From Cordilura impudica (taxonomy: Eukaryota; Arthropoda; Insecta; Diptera; Scathophagidae): a DNA stretch of 64,000 nucleotides. Under the pieces are notes generated by a model, which was given only the letters and a program-made list of their open reading frames with translations, was not told the DNA's origin and did not search any database. This document shows positions 43,391 through 55,070 of this stretch, piece by piece. Each line of letters opens with the position of its first letter. Within the stretch, counting starts at the first letter, position 1. Location: NCBI GenBank assembly GCA_963682025.1, contig OY821520.1, positions 86,349,465 through 86,413,464 on the forward strand, given 5' to 3'. Position numbers and translations under genes: made by a program.

Positions 43391-44280
43391 CATATATCAT
43401 AATAGATCTGAAAGCTCCTTGAAATATTTTTAGCTTATTATTTTGTGAAATTTTCGGGTTGTTTATATATTTCGACCAAGTAGAGTTTATCGCCAATTTC
43501 GATGTAGCTAATGTTATGAAATACAAAGAGTAGGAAAATTGACTTTGCCAGAGAGGTTGCAATACTTAGTGAAATTCCAAATGAAATGATTTAAATGGAA
43601 TGATTTAATTAAATCTGCTAAGGATGATATAATGATAATAGTTTATGATAAACCTCAGCTATTTAACAATGACAGATATTAGAATCTTATAAATTTTAAT
43701 AGAAATAAAGGAGTAAATGATGTTTGGAAAAATCTTTTCCTGTCCACACTGCGGACTTTGTATGTTTTTACACATTTTCAATAAAGTTGACCACTTTCGT
43801 TGACATACCTAAAGAATGTAGCTTATATATAAGAGGTTTCCTCGGCACTCTATCGAAGGCGGCTTTAAAGTCAACAAAAAAACACGTAAATCTTTTTCTT
43901 TTTGTTCAGTTTATAATTGAGTATTACTGATAAATTACAAATGTTATCTACTGTTGAAGAGTGTGGTCTGAAGCCGTATTGAAATTCATTTAGAATATTA
44001 ATTTGTTCAACCCAATTTGTCAGCCTAGAATTTAAAATTCCCATAAAAAGTTTTGCCACACAGTTCATAAAGGAAATTCCTCTGTAATTGCAAGTCGAAT
44101 TTATGTTTCCTTTTTTATTTATAAATGGGAAATATAATACTGCGCTCAAACTTCTCTCCTACCTTTCCCGTTTCAAAAATTATATTAAAGACGTTAGAAA
44201 GTTGTGTAAGAAATTCGTCTTTAGCATATTTAAACATTTCATACGGCACTCTATCAGCTCCAGGTGCTTTATCTAATTTT
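43391..44280 (-). pseudogene. L4 LINE reverse transcriptase fragments
   Basis: 44149-43871: KKGNINSTCNYRGISFMNCV, NILNEFQYGFRPHSSTVDN and KKKKIYVFFC, the RT blocks up to the first catalytic motif, with FDRVP-type sequence continuing to about 43790 in another frame. 43560-43391: LAINSTWSKYINNPKIS and LKIFQGAFRS, the post-catalytic linker. The YADD region is deleted or replaced by the repeated segment. Confidence 0.78.
43508..43722 (+). repeat. Direct repeat, first copy (partner 44341-44555)
   Basis: About 215 bases with over 90 percent identity by eye: GAAATACAAAGA, TTGCAATACTTAGTGAAATT, GGAGTAAATGATGTTTGGAA and the sequence between. A plus-strand frame has DDIMIIVYDKPQLFNND and NRNKGVNDVW in both copies, so the source may have been coding; not identified. 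Confidence 0.8.
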
Positions 44281-44340
44281 GTCTTTTTGATGATGTTTTA
44301 ATCTCATGTAGAGTAATATTTTTGTCCAAATCATTATCGT

Positions 44341-44555
44341 TATGAAATACAAAGAATAGGAAAATTGCCATTGCCAGAGATGTTGCAATACTTAGTGAAA
44401 TTCCAAATGAAATGATTTAAATGGAATGATTTTATTAAATCTGATAAGGATGATATAATGATAATAGCTTATGATAAACCTCAGCTATTTAACAATGATA
44501 GATATTAGAATCTTATAAATGTTAATAGAAATAAAGGAGTAAATGATGTTTGGAA
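44341..44555 (+). repeat. Direct repeat, second copy
   Basis: See 43508-43722. It lies at the outer edge of LINE L4 copy 1 and runs into a (TA)n tract at 44557. Confidence 0.8.
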
Positions 44556-44688
44556 GTATATATATATATTTGTTTTGGGGATGAAGTCATGAACCATACA
44601 ATTAATGATAGAGGCAAGATTAAGGTACTCACTTAACAATGCTCAGAATTTGATAGAATCTATAAAAAAGGACAGACAATTAATCATA

Positions 44689-45125
44689 CTAGCAGATTCC
44701 AGCCCTCGAAGTTCAAGTGCAAATTCTAGGAAGTTTTATTTTTTAATTTATTAAATTATTGAACCTAAAGGTATGTTAATCAATTTAGACAATTCACAAT
44801 TAAATACCCTTTTGATTTGTGCCCAAAATACTTTTTCAATTCAAAATAATTATTATTGTGAATGAAGAAAAACTAATTTTTTTCTGCAAACACATTAACA
44901 AATTTAAAAAATACACACATACCATTATATAAATGTATGTATGTGTTAGTAGCAACTTTAAATGAGCATTAATCCAAAAAAAAGGAAAAATTTTAAAATC
45001 TGTAAGTCTGGTGGACAACTAAAACGAAATACCTTTCAAATAAGATACGTTTAATCAAAATCGGAAAAAAACTGTTAAACAAATCATCAGTCACAAGAAA
45101 TCGCCTTACCTATTAATATTATAAA
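44689..45125 (-). mobile_element. Short Helitron-like element H1, copy 2 (437 bp)
   Basis: Minus-strand ends: 5' TTTATAATATTAATAGG (45109-45125) preceded by A, and 3' GGAATCTGCTAG (44689-44700) followed by T. The 3' hairpin is worn: CTTGAACTTCGAGGG replaces the perfect hairpin of copy 3. No ORF. Confidence 0.82.
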
Positions 45126-45420
45126 TAAGAAGACAAATAGCATATAATTAGAGTAGACGATTTAGTTTTGGTTAAATTAGAAAATAGAAAGAAAAACATT
45201 GCACTATATCATGGAAATTATCGACATAGATGGTGTAAATGTAACAATAAAAATTAATAACAATGTTAGAACTTTTCCAACAAATTTATTGAAAAAATAT
45301 ACCAGTTCATTGCAATAGTAATCTAAAGAAGAATTAAAGGTTAACAAGAAATTAAAATACTAAACAGTTATTAATTCTAAACTATACAAAAATTTTACGA
45401 AGAAAAAGGAAAACAAAAAA
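45126..45420. other. AT-rich interval, nothing recognised
   Basis: No repeat family or ORF recognised. Confidence 0.4.
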
Positions 45421-45429
45421 TATATATAT

Positions 45430-45820
45430 TACGTTAGATTCATTGTACTATTAACCCATATACAAATGAAATTTGTAAACAAGAAAAAAAAAGTAAACAA
45501 AAAATNNNNNNNNNNNNNNNNNNNNNNNNNNNNNNNNNNNNNNNNNNNNNNNNNNNNNNNNNNNNNNNNNNNNNNNNNNNNNNNNNNNNNNNNNNNNNNN
45601 NNNNNNNNNNNNNNNNNNNNNNNNNNNNNNNNNNNNNNNNNNNNNNNNNNNNNNNNNNNNNNNNNNNNNNNNNNNNNNNNNNNNNNNNNNNNNNNNNNNN
45701 NNNNNAAACAAAAAATTAGTAAAAAGATGTATTAAGTAATATTTATTGTGTTGTTAACCCATGTATATATGAAATTTGTAAACAAACGAAAAAAGAAGTA
45801 AGCAAAAAAAAAAAAAAAAT
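45430..45820. repeat. Tandem repeat around the assembly gap
   Basis: Both sides of the gap carry the same unit: TTGTACTATTAACCCATATA then ATGAAATTTGTAAACAA then a poly(A)-rich AAAAAGTAAACAAAAAA stretch (45445-45505 and 45747-45815). The gap is likely a collapsed array. Confidence 0.7.
45506..45705. other. Assembly gap (200 N)
   Basis: Run of N of a conventional length, so the true size is unknown. Confidence 0.99.
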
Positions 45821-46435
45821 AAATAAAATTAGTATTTTTTTTGTCAAGTATATTTAAACTATACTCCAATTACATGAAAATTATAGCACTAAATACCGAC
45901 TAATTATTACACTATTCATTAAATTATTTTAAACCATATAATTTGAAATTATATAAGCCATTGAAATTATACGATTTTCTTAAAGGTGTTAGGGGTGTAG
46001 TGTGTACATGAATAATGTGAAGTAGAACTGAGAAGTATAAAGCAAAGATTCATGTACACAAAATGATTCATATAAATTGTAATGTAAAAGAAAATTACAT
46101 TAGAACAAAGTGTTAGGAAATTTTGAGCAATTTTAGAGTAGAATTAGAATTATTGAGTAGACTTGTAAAAGTCTCTCAATACTAGCAAATAAGTAAAATA
46201 TGTATAATAATAAGCAAATGAAAATAAAATCAGAGTTTGAAAACAGAACTTGTATTTCAATTTTTTATAATCTGCTACACTCCACACAACTGCTGGAACA
46301 CTACGATCTTGTGGACTATACACTTTAAACACCACTTATATTTATAAATATCATGACATAAAAACAGCATAGCGGTCCTTTGCATTAAACACTACATGGC
46401 TTACTTTAAACATTACCGGTGCACTGTGGGCCATA
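45821..46435. other. AT-rich interval, nothing recognised
   Basis: No supported feature. Confidence 0.4.
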
Positions 46436-46640
46436 TTCTGAGAAGGCGGCCAAAAATCATTTTTTATGGTCACCGATTTTAAATTTATGTTATTCATTTA
46501 AAAGTAAATACCAGTGAACCTCGGGAGCCAAAAAATTGCAACTCTACTTCAATTATATCACAGCGAACAGGGTCCTTGAAAATGAACTTTCTCAGTTTTT
46601 TGCTAAAATTAAAAATTTCTTTGAAAATTTTAATTTTTAA
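46436..46640 (+). repeat. Repeat U2, copy 1
   Basis: Matches 60690-60905 in the same orientation (GAGAAGGCGGCCAAAAAT, ACCAGTGAAC, GGGAGCCAAA, TTTGCTAA-ATT). It directly precedes U1 copy 2 and may be part of the same element. Confidence 0.75.
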
Positions 46641-46649
46641 ATGTATGTA

Positions 46650-47880
46650 TTAGGGCGGCCCTTAATAAAAAAAAGTGCTCAAACTGTCGGTCTCACCCCT
46701 TAGAAATATGCGAATAGCAAAAAAACTGAGAAATACAAAGTTTTGGGCCAATCAGAAAACGTTTAGTCGTGGCGCAAAGCGATTGAAAATTTCAAGTGTG
46801 TTTATATGGGGAAAATATGACCTTTTTTCAGATTTTACGAAAATTTCGTTCTATAGTTTAATTTTTCCGACAAGCTGTTACATAATTCAGGATCAGTATT
46901 AACTTATGCCTTCAAAAGGCTATAAAACTTCAAAATCCAATAAAACCTCGCCAAGAAATAGCAAATGCCCCAGACCACTTTTGTGCCAAAAAAAACTAGG
47001 TCATGAAATTTGATGGCATTTTTTTCAACTTTGAGAAACTGATTAAAGCCATCATTCTTTTTCGGTCTCTATACTTATACGTACTCAGATATGAAGTATT
47101 GTTTTATTACCGCGTTGTTAACCTATTGCGCATTGAGGCCGAAAATTGGAAATTTTTTGATAAAATTTTTAAAACTCCTTTTTCAAGTTTGAAAAAATTT
47201 TCTTAAACAAAATTTAAAAAAATTAATCTATCACTTAAAGGTTTTATGAAATACATGTTGCAGATTAACTGTGTGAATTTTTAAGTAAATCCCTCAGAAT
47301 TTTTTTGACAAGGATTTTATTTTTGCGGATTTCGAGAAAAATTGGATATTTGTGAAATATTCTGTAAATGTACTCTTTCTAAATACTTTGTATCAAAAAT
47401 TCATAATTTTGGTGCTTTTAAATTTTATATTTTATGTTATTAGCCTAGGGTTTCGAAAAAAAAAATAATATGACTCCATTAACCCTTTTGGAATTGGGGT
47501 CACATATTACCCCAAACTAATAAAAGACAATTTATGCAAAAAATTAAAATATTTTGTAAGTGCTATCCAATTTTTAGATGCGACGCTTAAAATATAATAG
47601 CCAAATGTGTAGAAGTTTCGTTCCAAAAATTGGGATAAAGCCGAGAACGCTATTTGCCGAGACCAGCTTTGGATTTTAAGATACTTTTAAATAAAAATTA
47701 CCTAAAACGAGTTTTTCTATTAAACTCATTGATACCACTATTTAGAATTTACGAAAAATATTTCGGTTAATTATTATTTATTTAACCCTTCAGTGATCCT
47801 GAGATCAAAATTATCCATTGTGATATATCTCTGGTGCAATTATCTGCTTATTGCTCGCGAATATAAATTAAAACAACTTA
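46650..47880 (-). repeat. Unclassified repeat U1, copy 2
   Basis: Inverted relative to 23640-24783. A matching inverted segment of about 225 bp also lies at 48225-48480. It begins near GGGCGGCCCTTAAT. No ORF is conserved between the copies. Confidence 0.85.
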
Positions 47881-48224
47881 GGTCATATGTGTAAAAAATT
47901 GGATTTTGTTGTTGCAGCAAAGCCTATTCTGTTTTTTGAAATTCACTTTGATTTAATTTTGTAATTTATTCCCTTAAGAGTAGTATTATTTAAATATTAA
48001 CTTTTATATATATTATTATATTTGAAATTTACTTTTATTCAATAAACTATTTAAAACTGGGAAATAAAATGGTAGAAGTTTCAAAACATGTAGGTGACAT
48101 TGAAGATAATATAAAGCGACCGATTATAAAAAATCAAAAAATGTCAACCATTATATGTAATGGCATCTTCACCGATTGACCTGAATTTTTTTTTTTTTTG
48201 CGTTTTTTATCAATATCCACCAAA
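47881..48224. other. AT-rich interval, nothing recognised
   Basis: No supported ORF. Confidence 0.4.
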
Positions 48225-48480
48225 TTGGTGGGTGAGAGAGCAAAAAATTCTGGCAGACGGATTTACTTAAAAATTCACACAGTTAATCTGCAACATGAAT
48301 ATCATAAAACCTTAAAGTGATAGATTCATTTTTTTAAATTTTGTTTAAGAAAATTTTTTCAAATTTGAAAAAGGAGTTTTAAAAATTTTATCAAAAAAAT
48401 TTCCAATTTTCGGCCTCAATGCGCAATAGGTTAACAACGCGGTAATAAAACAATACTTCATATCTGAGTACTTATAAAAT
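48225..48480 (+). repeat. Repeat U1 fragment, inverted to 47080-47310
   Basis: Reverse complement of the central part of U1 copy 2 (CCTCAATGCGCAATAGGTTA, AACAACGCGGTAATAAAAC and the sequence down to TTAACTGTGTGAAT-like). It creates a stem of about 225 bp with a loop of about 0.9 kb. Confidence 0.8.
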
Positions 48481-48715
48481 AACATTTTTAAATAAAGAAA
48501 GAAAATAAATATTTAACAATGACATATGTATGTCGTCTGTTATAAATATAAATATATAAAGTGTTCTAGACATGTTTATAAAAAATAACTAATATTTATA
48601 GGTATGTATAAAATTTAGATGAATTCCTCTATAATGAGTTTTCTATAATTTAAAGCATTTTCAACATAATTATAAAGTCAATTCCAGTCGTTACATATTC
48701 GGCCATTCAAAATAT

Positions 48716-49336
48716 TTATGACTCCATTGTCTTTAAAATTGCTTTACCAAGAATTCTGTTTCGTACTTTTTTATATATTAGAGATCTTGCCATGAAATGT
48801 TGTGTTGTTTCATTTTCGCCGGTGTTACATAAAGTGCATGTATGGTTTTCAGTTGTGTTAAAACTGTTTGAATTTAATTGCAATATATCATATCTCGCTT
48901 TAAAAATGGTTGAGATTTGTCTTTGACTCCTCAAGTTTTCGATATAGTTTATGTCCAAACTATGGTTCAAATATTTATAAAATCTTGATGTACTATTTAG
49001 AGCTTGTTGTTGCATTTCCATAATTGCCCTTGATTTCATTTCTTGAAGCAAAATCGTTCCATTTCGAACCCATTGTTGTTGACTATTATTTTCAAAGTTA
49101 AATTGAACCCCAAATTCTCTATTTATTTCATTGATTTTCTTTGCCCAAAATATATTATCGCGCAACGCAACTAGAGATAATTTGTTTGGTAATCTGGTTT
49201 GGTTGTACTGAAACAGCATTTTATAGATATAGTCCATATGTAAATTCAATGTGTAAAAATAACTGAATTCTACTTTTGTTTCCAAATACAAAGCATAGTT
49301 GGGTGTAAAGTCTGGTAGTTTTAGTATTCTCTTCAA
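48716..49336 (-). pseudogene. L4 LINE ORF2 C-terminal domain
   Basis: 206 open codons: LKLPDFTPNYALYLETKVE, the helical NLHMDYIYKML region, NKLSLVALRDNIFWAKKINE, and near the end CTLCNTGENETTQHFMARS, a C..C...H...(C replaced) zinc-knuckle in which the last Cys is Ser. The frame breaks upstream at 49340. Confidence 0.82.
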
Positions 49337-49593
49337 GAAATACCTCTGTAACTTGTCTACCTCCTACAGACCTGAGCTGCATATGCTTGTATAGATCGGC
49401 AGACTGATTGAAAAAGCTTCCACTTAGATTTCAGGCTTATGTTCGGTTTATTTAGAAAACTGTTCCACGTTGCATTAATGCTATTCTTAGACGATACATT
49501 TCTTTTTTCAATATGTTTCCTAAAATTCGCTTATGGGGTTAAAGTTACACCTAAATAGTTGTACTCATTCACAATTTTAATTTCTTGATTTTT

Positions 49594-50366
49594 TTACTCT
49601 ATCTTATCACTTGATGCAAGCCTGCTTCCTTTTCTATATACCATCATTTCCGATTTAAGCATTTTCAGCTCCATATCATCAACCAATAAGACTATATCAT
49701 CCGCATACATAAGCAAACGTATATTTATATCATATACCATCAGACCACCTCCCAAATGTTCATGGAGGTCATTTAAGTACAGTGTAAAGAGCAATGGGGA
49801 CAGAAGACATCCTTGCTTATAAGTTTCAAAGTAGTCAAAAAAATATTTTCCTGTCCACACTGCGGACTTTGTATGTTTTACACATTTTCAATAAAGTTGA
49901 CCACTTTCGTTGACATACCTAACGAATGTAGCTTATATATAAGAGGTGTCCTCGGCACTCTATCGAAGGCGGCTTTAAAGTTTAGAGTATTATTTTGTTC
50001 AACCCAATTCGTCAGCCCAGAATTTATAATTCCCATAAAAAGTTTTGCCACACAATTCGTAAAGGAAATTCCTCTGTAATTGCAAGTCGAATTTATGTTT
50101 CCTTTTTTATAAATGGGAAATATAATACTGCGCTCAAACTCCACTCCTGCCTTTCCCGTTTCAAAAATTATATTAAAGACGTTAGAAAGTTGTGTAAGAA
50201 ATTCGTCTGTAGCATACTTAAACATTTCATACGGCACTCTATCAGCTCCAGGTGCTTTATCTAATTTTGTCTTTTTGATGATGTTTTTAATCTCCTGTAG
50301 AGTAATATTTTTGTCCAAATCATAATCCACATGATACATTGGTGCATATTTAATGTCTTTTGACAA
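49594..50366 (-). pseudogene. L4 LINE reverse transcriptase
   Basis: 50366-49878: KLDKAPGADRVPYEMFKYAT, KKGNINSTCNYRGISFTN and NFKAAFDRVPRTPLIYKL (first catalytic Asp, with the preceding block deleted). 49860-49594: YKQGCLLSPLLFTLYLNDL and LLMYADDIVLLVDDMEL (YADD), then a deletion of about 20 residues into LKSEMMVYRKG. One frameshift near 49870. Clade not assigned. Confidence 0.87.
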
Positions 50367-50499
50367 ATTCGGTTGGTTAAGTAACGACTCGAAATATTTT
50401 CTAAATTCATCAGCCGGTATATATAATTTTTAAATGACTGTAGTTTTTTTTAAGATTTTAAAGTAAATTTGTATAATTTTCTAACTTCACAATAACAAT

Positions 50500-53400
50500 A
50501 AAAGATATGGGCTATTGAACAAGATTTATGGGGAAGTGACCATTTCCCCATTATTGTTTCCCTATTTCATGACAACCCTGAAAACTACCAGGTTATCAAA
50601 TCCCGTTTTAAAACTGACGCAGCCAACTGGGATCTTTAAACTAGTAAATGCATCACCTATGAAACAACTAGAACGAATAACACAAACATTAATATGGAAG
50701 CAGCTAATATTAAAAAATTATAATCCAATCAGCGAATGAATCCATTCCACAATCAAAACCTAGTGCACGCACCCCAGTTCCATGGTGGAACCAACACCTT
50801 GAAAATTTGAAAACCGAAAGGAAAAAGTTATGGTATATATTTAGAACGTATATTAATAACGATAATATGATCAGATATAAAAGAGCAAACGCCCTACTTA
50901 AAAAATAAATAAAAGCTTCTAAACGTAAATCATTATATAATTTTACCTCTGAAATTAATCCGAATACGCCCCCTAAGAAAATATGGAACAACATCAGAAG
51001 GTTTTGTGGCTATAAAACCTCGTATAATATTCATGCCATACAAAGCGATAACTCTCCTTTTAACGTTCTAACTGATCATGTTGATATTGCAAATAAATTA
51101 GGCCATTTTTGGTCTGTCAATTCATCTGATCAAAAATTCCCAGCTAAATTTCAAGAAAACAAAGAAACAATAAGGCAAAACTTATTGAACCAGACATTAA
51201 CAACATTGAATTACTTTCCACTTTGCATAGACTCAAAGGTAAATCTCCTGGCCTAGACAGAATATCATACAATATGATAAAAAACTCTCCAAACATTATT
51301 AAAAATAGAATTGTAAACCTTTTCAATAACATTCTAAAGACACGTATCCCTCAGCACTTTAAAACCAGCCTAGTAATTCCCATCCTAAAAGCTAACAGTG
51401 ACCAGACTAAAACAACATCTTACAGGCCAATATCTCTCAATTCGTGTGTTGGAAAAATTTTAGATAAAATTATTGCTAATCGAATTTGGTAGTTTATCAA
51501 TTCCAATAAACTCCTTAACATCAATCAGATGGGATTCAGAAAAGGAAAAGGTACAATGGACACTCTACTGTTTATTGAGCATTTGGCTGCTAGAAGTTTA
51601 ACTTCAAAAAATCACCTTACGATAGTTTCACTTGACTTTGAGAAAGCATATGACAAAATAGGAATCCATACAGTTGTAGACCAACTAATTTCATGGAACT
51701 TTGGACCTAAAATCATAAATTATATAGTAAATTTCATGACCAACAGAAAATTTATCGTCCGCCTAGGAAAAAAATATTCACAAACGTTTAACCTATATAA
51801 TGAAGTCCCACAGGGATCACCATTGTCCGTAATTCTTTTCCTTGTAGCCTACAATAGACTTTGCGATATCATCTCTATACATGAAAGTGTCAACTTTTGT
51901 GCTTATGCTGATGATTTCAATATAATAATAAAATCAACTAAGGAAAAAAACCCTACTACTAATATTAGTAACATAGTCGATGATATTCTGAAATGGTGCG
52001 AAGAATCAGGTGCCGTACTATCTAATACAAAATGTCAATATATGCATATCTGTAGAAAACACAATTGCACATGTAACATGACTTCAGGTAACATTCAACT
52101 CACAGAAACTAATGCATTAAAAATATTGGGCATATTTTTCAATAAAACTCTCAAATGGAATACCCACATCGAATATCTAACCAAAGCTTTAGTAAATCGA
52201 GTTAACATCATAAAATGCTTATAATATTCCAAATTTAATCCGAACTCAAATATCCTCTTGAATATAATACAATCCTTGATTATATCGAAAATCAGGTATG
52301 GACTGTTTCTATATGGTAATGCATCCAAAACATCTTTGAAAAAAATTAACACAGTTATAAACACAGCCACTCGATGTGTACTTGGTGCACCTCGAACCAC
52401 TCCAATTAATAACATAATGGTAGAAACCAGTACTTTAGATATAAATTTTTTATGGCAACTTGAATCAAAGAAAGTCCTAAAATCAATTGTACTCTGTCAG
52501 GATACTCCGTTACAAAAGTTTATCACAGACTACACCAAATTAAAAAATACTTCTAAAATTAAATCGGCTCTATATAAAGCAATTAGTTTTTCCTCAGAAT
52601 TCGATCTTCCAGTTCAAATACCCAAATTAAACAATTCGACACATCCTCCATGGCATTTACAAGTTGAATCTATTGACTCGTCCCTCTCAATGCATAAAAA
52701 AGAAAACACTTCACCCTCCCAATATCGAATTCTATTTCATGAAATTCGCAACAAGTATCATGACAAAATATTTATTTATACAGATGGATCTAGATCAAAT
52801 GGCACAGTATCCTTTGCGGTCACCCTAGAGCACAAAATAATTTCAAACTCGCTTCTTCCTAAATTCAGCTCTATTTTTTCTGCCGAAATAATAGCAATAT
52901 ATAAAGCAATTGAACTATGTCAGAGATCTGGTAAATTTGCTATATGCACAGATTCACTATCTGCAGTCCACGCCATCACCAACATTAATAACAACAATTT
53001 TTATGCAATCAATATTAGAAACTCACTGATTAAACTTTTCCCAAAAATTGTAATAGTTTGGATACCCGGTCACTCTCTAATCACAGGGAACGAACACGCT
53101 GATTATGCTGCAAAATTAGCCTACAAATCACCTTTAACTATGACCATTAATATAAATTTTTCTGACTTAAGGAAATCTGTTAAGGAACAAATACACAACA
53201 AGAATCTCAACATCTGGAATTATACAAATAATTGGTATAAATCAGTTAACCCTTATAAAAATAACATTTACTCTTGGTTGCCCGACAACAATACTATCAA
53301 TCGTAAAGATATAATTATATTTGTAAGATTACGACTAGGTCATACCAAACTTACTCATAGTCACATTATATCAGGTTGTGATCCCCCTACTTGTGATTGT

Positions 53401-53820
53401 GACAACAATAGCCCACTAAATATAGAACACTTCCTTCGTGTTTGCCCCAAATTTATAAACCAAAGAAATCAATTATTCTCAGGAACAAACCCGCTCACCC
53501 TATTATCCTCACCTTCAGCCACCTCCATTAAACAAATTATAACTTATTTAAAAAGTATTAAATTGTATAATCATATTTGAATTATTCTATTTTATTAATT
53601 TCACTATAAATTACGGCCTTCTTTAAAAGTACTACCATTAAAAATTAAATCCAAATAATAACCTTTTTTGTAAATATTAATAAAAATGGTATAACTATAA
53701 CTACTATATGCTTAGCTTAAGGCCTAGCTGCTATAGCTAATAATAATAAAAAAAAATATATATTTAGTATGTACATTTATGTAATAACTAAATTTTTGAA
53801 TAAATAAATAAATAAATAAA
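50500..53820 (+). mobile_element. I-clade LINE, 5' truncated, fairly well preserved
   Basis: About 3.3 kb plus strand. It starts inside the endonuclease (GSDHFPII near 50533) and runs through RT, RNase H and a Cys-rich tail to a (TAAA)n tail at 53800-53820. RNase H places it in the I group of LINEs. ORF1 and most of the endonuclease are missing. Confidence 0.9.
50521..53580 (+). pseudogene. I-clade ORF2: endonuclease end, RT, RNase H, zinc knuckle
   Basis: Blocks in order: LWGSDHFPII (endonuclease C-terminus), TPVPWWNQHLENLKTE and KIWNNIRRF linkers, LKGKSPGLDRISYNMIK, TTSYRPISLNSCVGK, MGFRKGKGTMDTLL, SLDFEKAYDKIG, EVPQGSPLSVILF, CAYADDFNI (YADD), LKILGIFFNKTLKW, then RNase H IFIYTDGSRSNGTV, AEIIAIYKAIEL, CTDSLSAVHA and WIPGHSLITGNEHADYAA (all four acidic positions present), and a tail with CDPPTCDCDN and HFLRVCP. 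Breaks: frameshifts near 50635 and 51190, in-frame stops at 51490 and 52222. From 51223 the frame is otherwise open, so decay is recent. Confidence 0.9.
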
Positions 53821-53999
53821 TTTGTAACTTCCATGCTATTAATGTTAATCTATACTAATATAATAAAGAGGTAATGTGTGTTTGTTTGTTTGTTTGTAGG
53901 AGGTAATCTCCGTAACTACCCATCTGATCTTCCTGAAATTTTCACAGAGTCTTACTGCGGCTATAGGAAGTGCTATAGGCTATAATTTTTTAATATTTA

Positions 54000-54880
54000 T
54001 AGTGGGCGTGACACCTCCCACACAAAGTAAATTTTTAATATCATATACATATATTGAGTATTATGGTAGGGAGAGCTTTGCAAATTTGTGTGAGGTCACC
54101 TATTGTTAATATTAGTAGCCACGCCGGAAATGACCCGGATCGGAGAAATGGGCGTGGTACCTCCCATACAAGTAATAATTCAATGTTATATATCTCGAGT
54201 AATGTGATAGAGAGAGTTTTTCAAATTTGTCTGATGTCACCTATTATTAATGTGAGCAGTCGGACAAAAAATGGGCAGTATCGGACCAATAGGCGTGGTA
54301 CCTGCCATACAAATAAAATATATAATGCCATATATCTGGAGTACTGTTATAGTGAGAGTCTTGGGACTTTGTGTAAACCCATAAGTTATTCATATGATTA
54401 GTTAGACAACAAATGGGCGTGATCGGAGCAGTGGGCGTGGCACCGCCCGTACAAAGTAAATATATGATATCATATAACTGGTGTACTAAAAGAGGGATAC
54501 TTTGTCACTTTGCAAGACACCATCAGATCTTAATATGAGTAGTCAGATAAAAAATTGGCGGGTTTACAACAATGGGCGTGGGACTCCCCACGCAAAGTAA
54601 CTATTTAATGTCATATATTTGGAGTACTGTAAAAGAGAGAGCTTTGTGGCTTTGCGTGAGTCCATATGTTCTTTGTGTGATTAGTCGAACAAAAAAAGTG
54701 GGCGTGATCGAAGCAGTGGGCGTAGCACCGCCCATGTAAAGTAGATATCTAATATCATATAATTGGGAAAGGCTCGACATTTTGCACGAGTCCATCAGAT
54801 ATTAATGTGACTGGTCCAATAAAAATTGGGCGGGATGGGATAAGTGGGCGTGGCACCTCCTATATCAAAAATATGATGTA
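54000..54880 (+). repeat. Tandem array, about 142 bp x 6-7, inside Helitron H2
   Basis: Units begin at GGGCGTGG(T/C)ACCTCCC positions 54003, 54150, 54291, 54432, 54573, 54717 and 54846, with TCATATATCT-GAGTA-T, GAGAG-TTT and CAC(A/C)TATT between. Units diverge by roughly 20-30 percent. Fragments of the same unit are at 27540-28180 and 38810-38865. Confidence 0.9.
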
Positions 54881-54934
54881 CTACGAAAGCAACAGTCTTT
54901 GACAAGTACATTAGTTAAAAATGTGATTTGTCGT

Positions 54935-55070
54935 GGAAAATATATCGTCAAAATCAAAAATCGCCAAACCAAAAATCGCGAAAAATAAAAATCGCCCAAA
55001 AACAAAAATCTTCAAAATCAAAAATGGGCAAAATCAAAAATCGCTAAAAAAATAAAAATTGCCAAGTGAT
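54935..55070. repeat. Minisatellite, about 16 bp (AAAATCAAAAATCGCC) x 8
   Basis: Imperfect units within Helitron H2. Related words occur at 8100-8300 and 60380-60640. Confidence 0.75.

Larger units (their letters stand above)
42310..44335 (-). mobile_element. LINE family L4, copy 1 (interrupted)
   Basis: Minus-strand LINE with an RT fragment (43724-44280), a 3' RT/linker fragment (43391-43560) and a C-terminal fragment (42398-42628). It is split by the MITE at 42696-43382 and by a 215-bp segment (43508-43722) that is directly repeated at 44341-44555. Homologous to 48640-50440. Confidence 0.82.
48640..50440 (-). mobile_element. LINE family L4, copy 2 (5' truncated)
   Basis: Minus-strand LINE with RT (49594-50366) and C-terminal domain (48716-49336). 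Compared with copy 1 it has a deletion of about 130 bases between INSTRLTNWVEQ-like and KAAFDRVP sequence (near 49982). It ends near 50440 beside the 5' end of the I-clade LINE. Confidence 0.85.

Noticed and set aside
45451..45735. Frames spanning the N run on both strands
   Set aside because: They exist only because N is not read as a stop.
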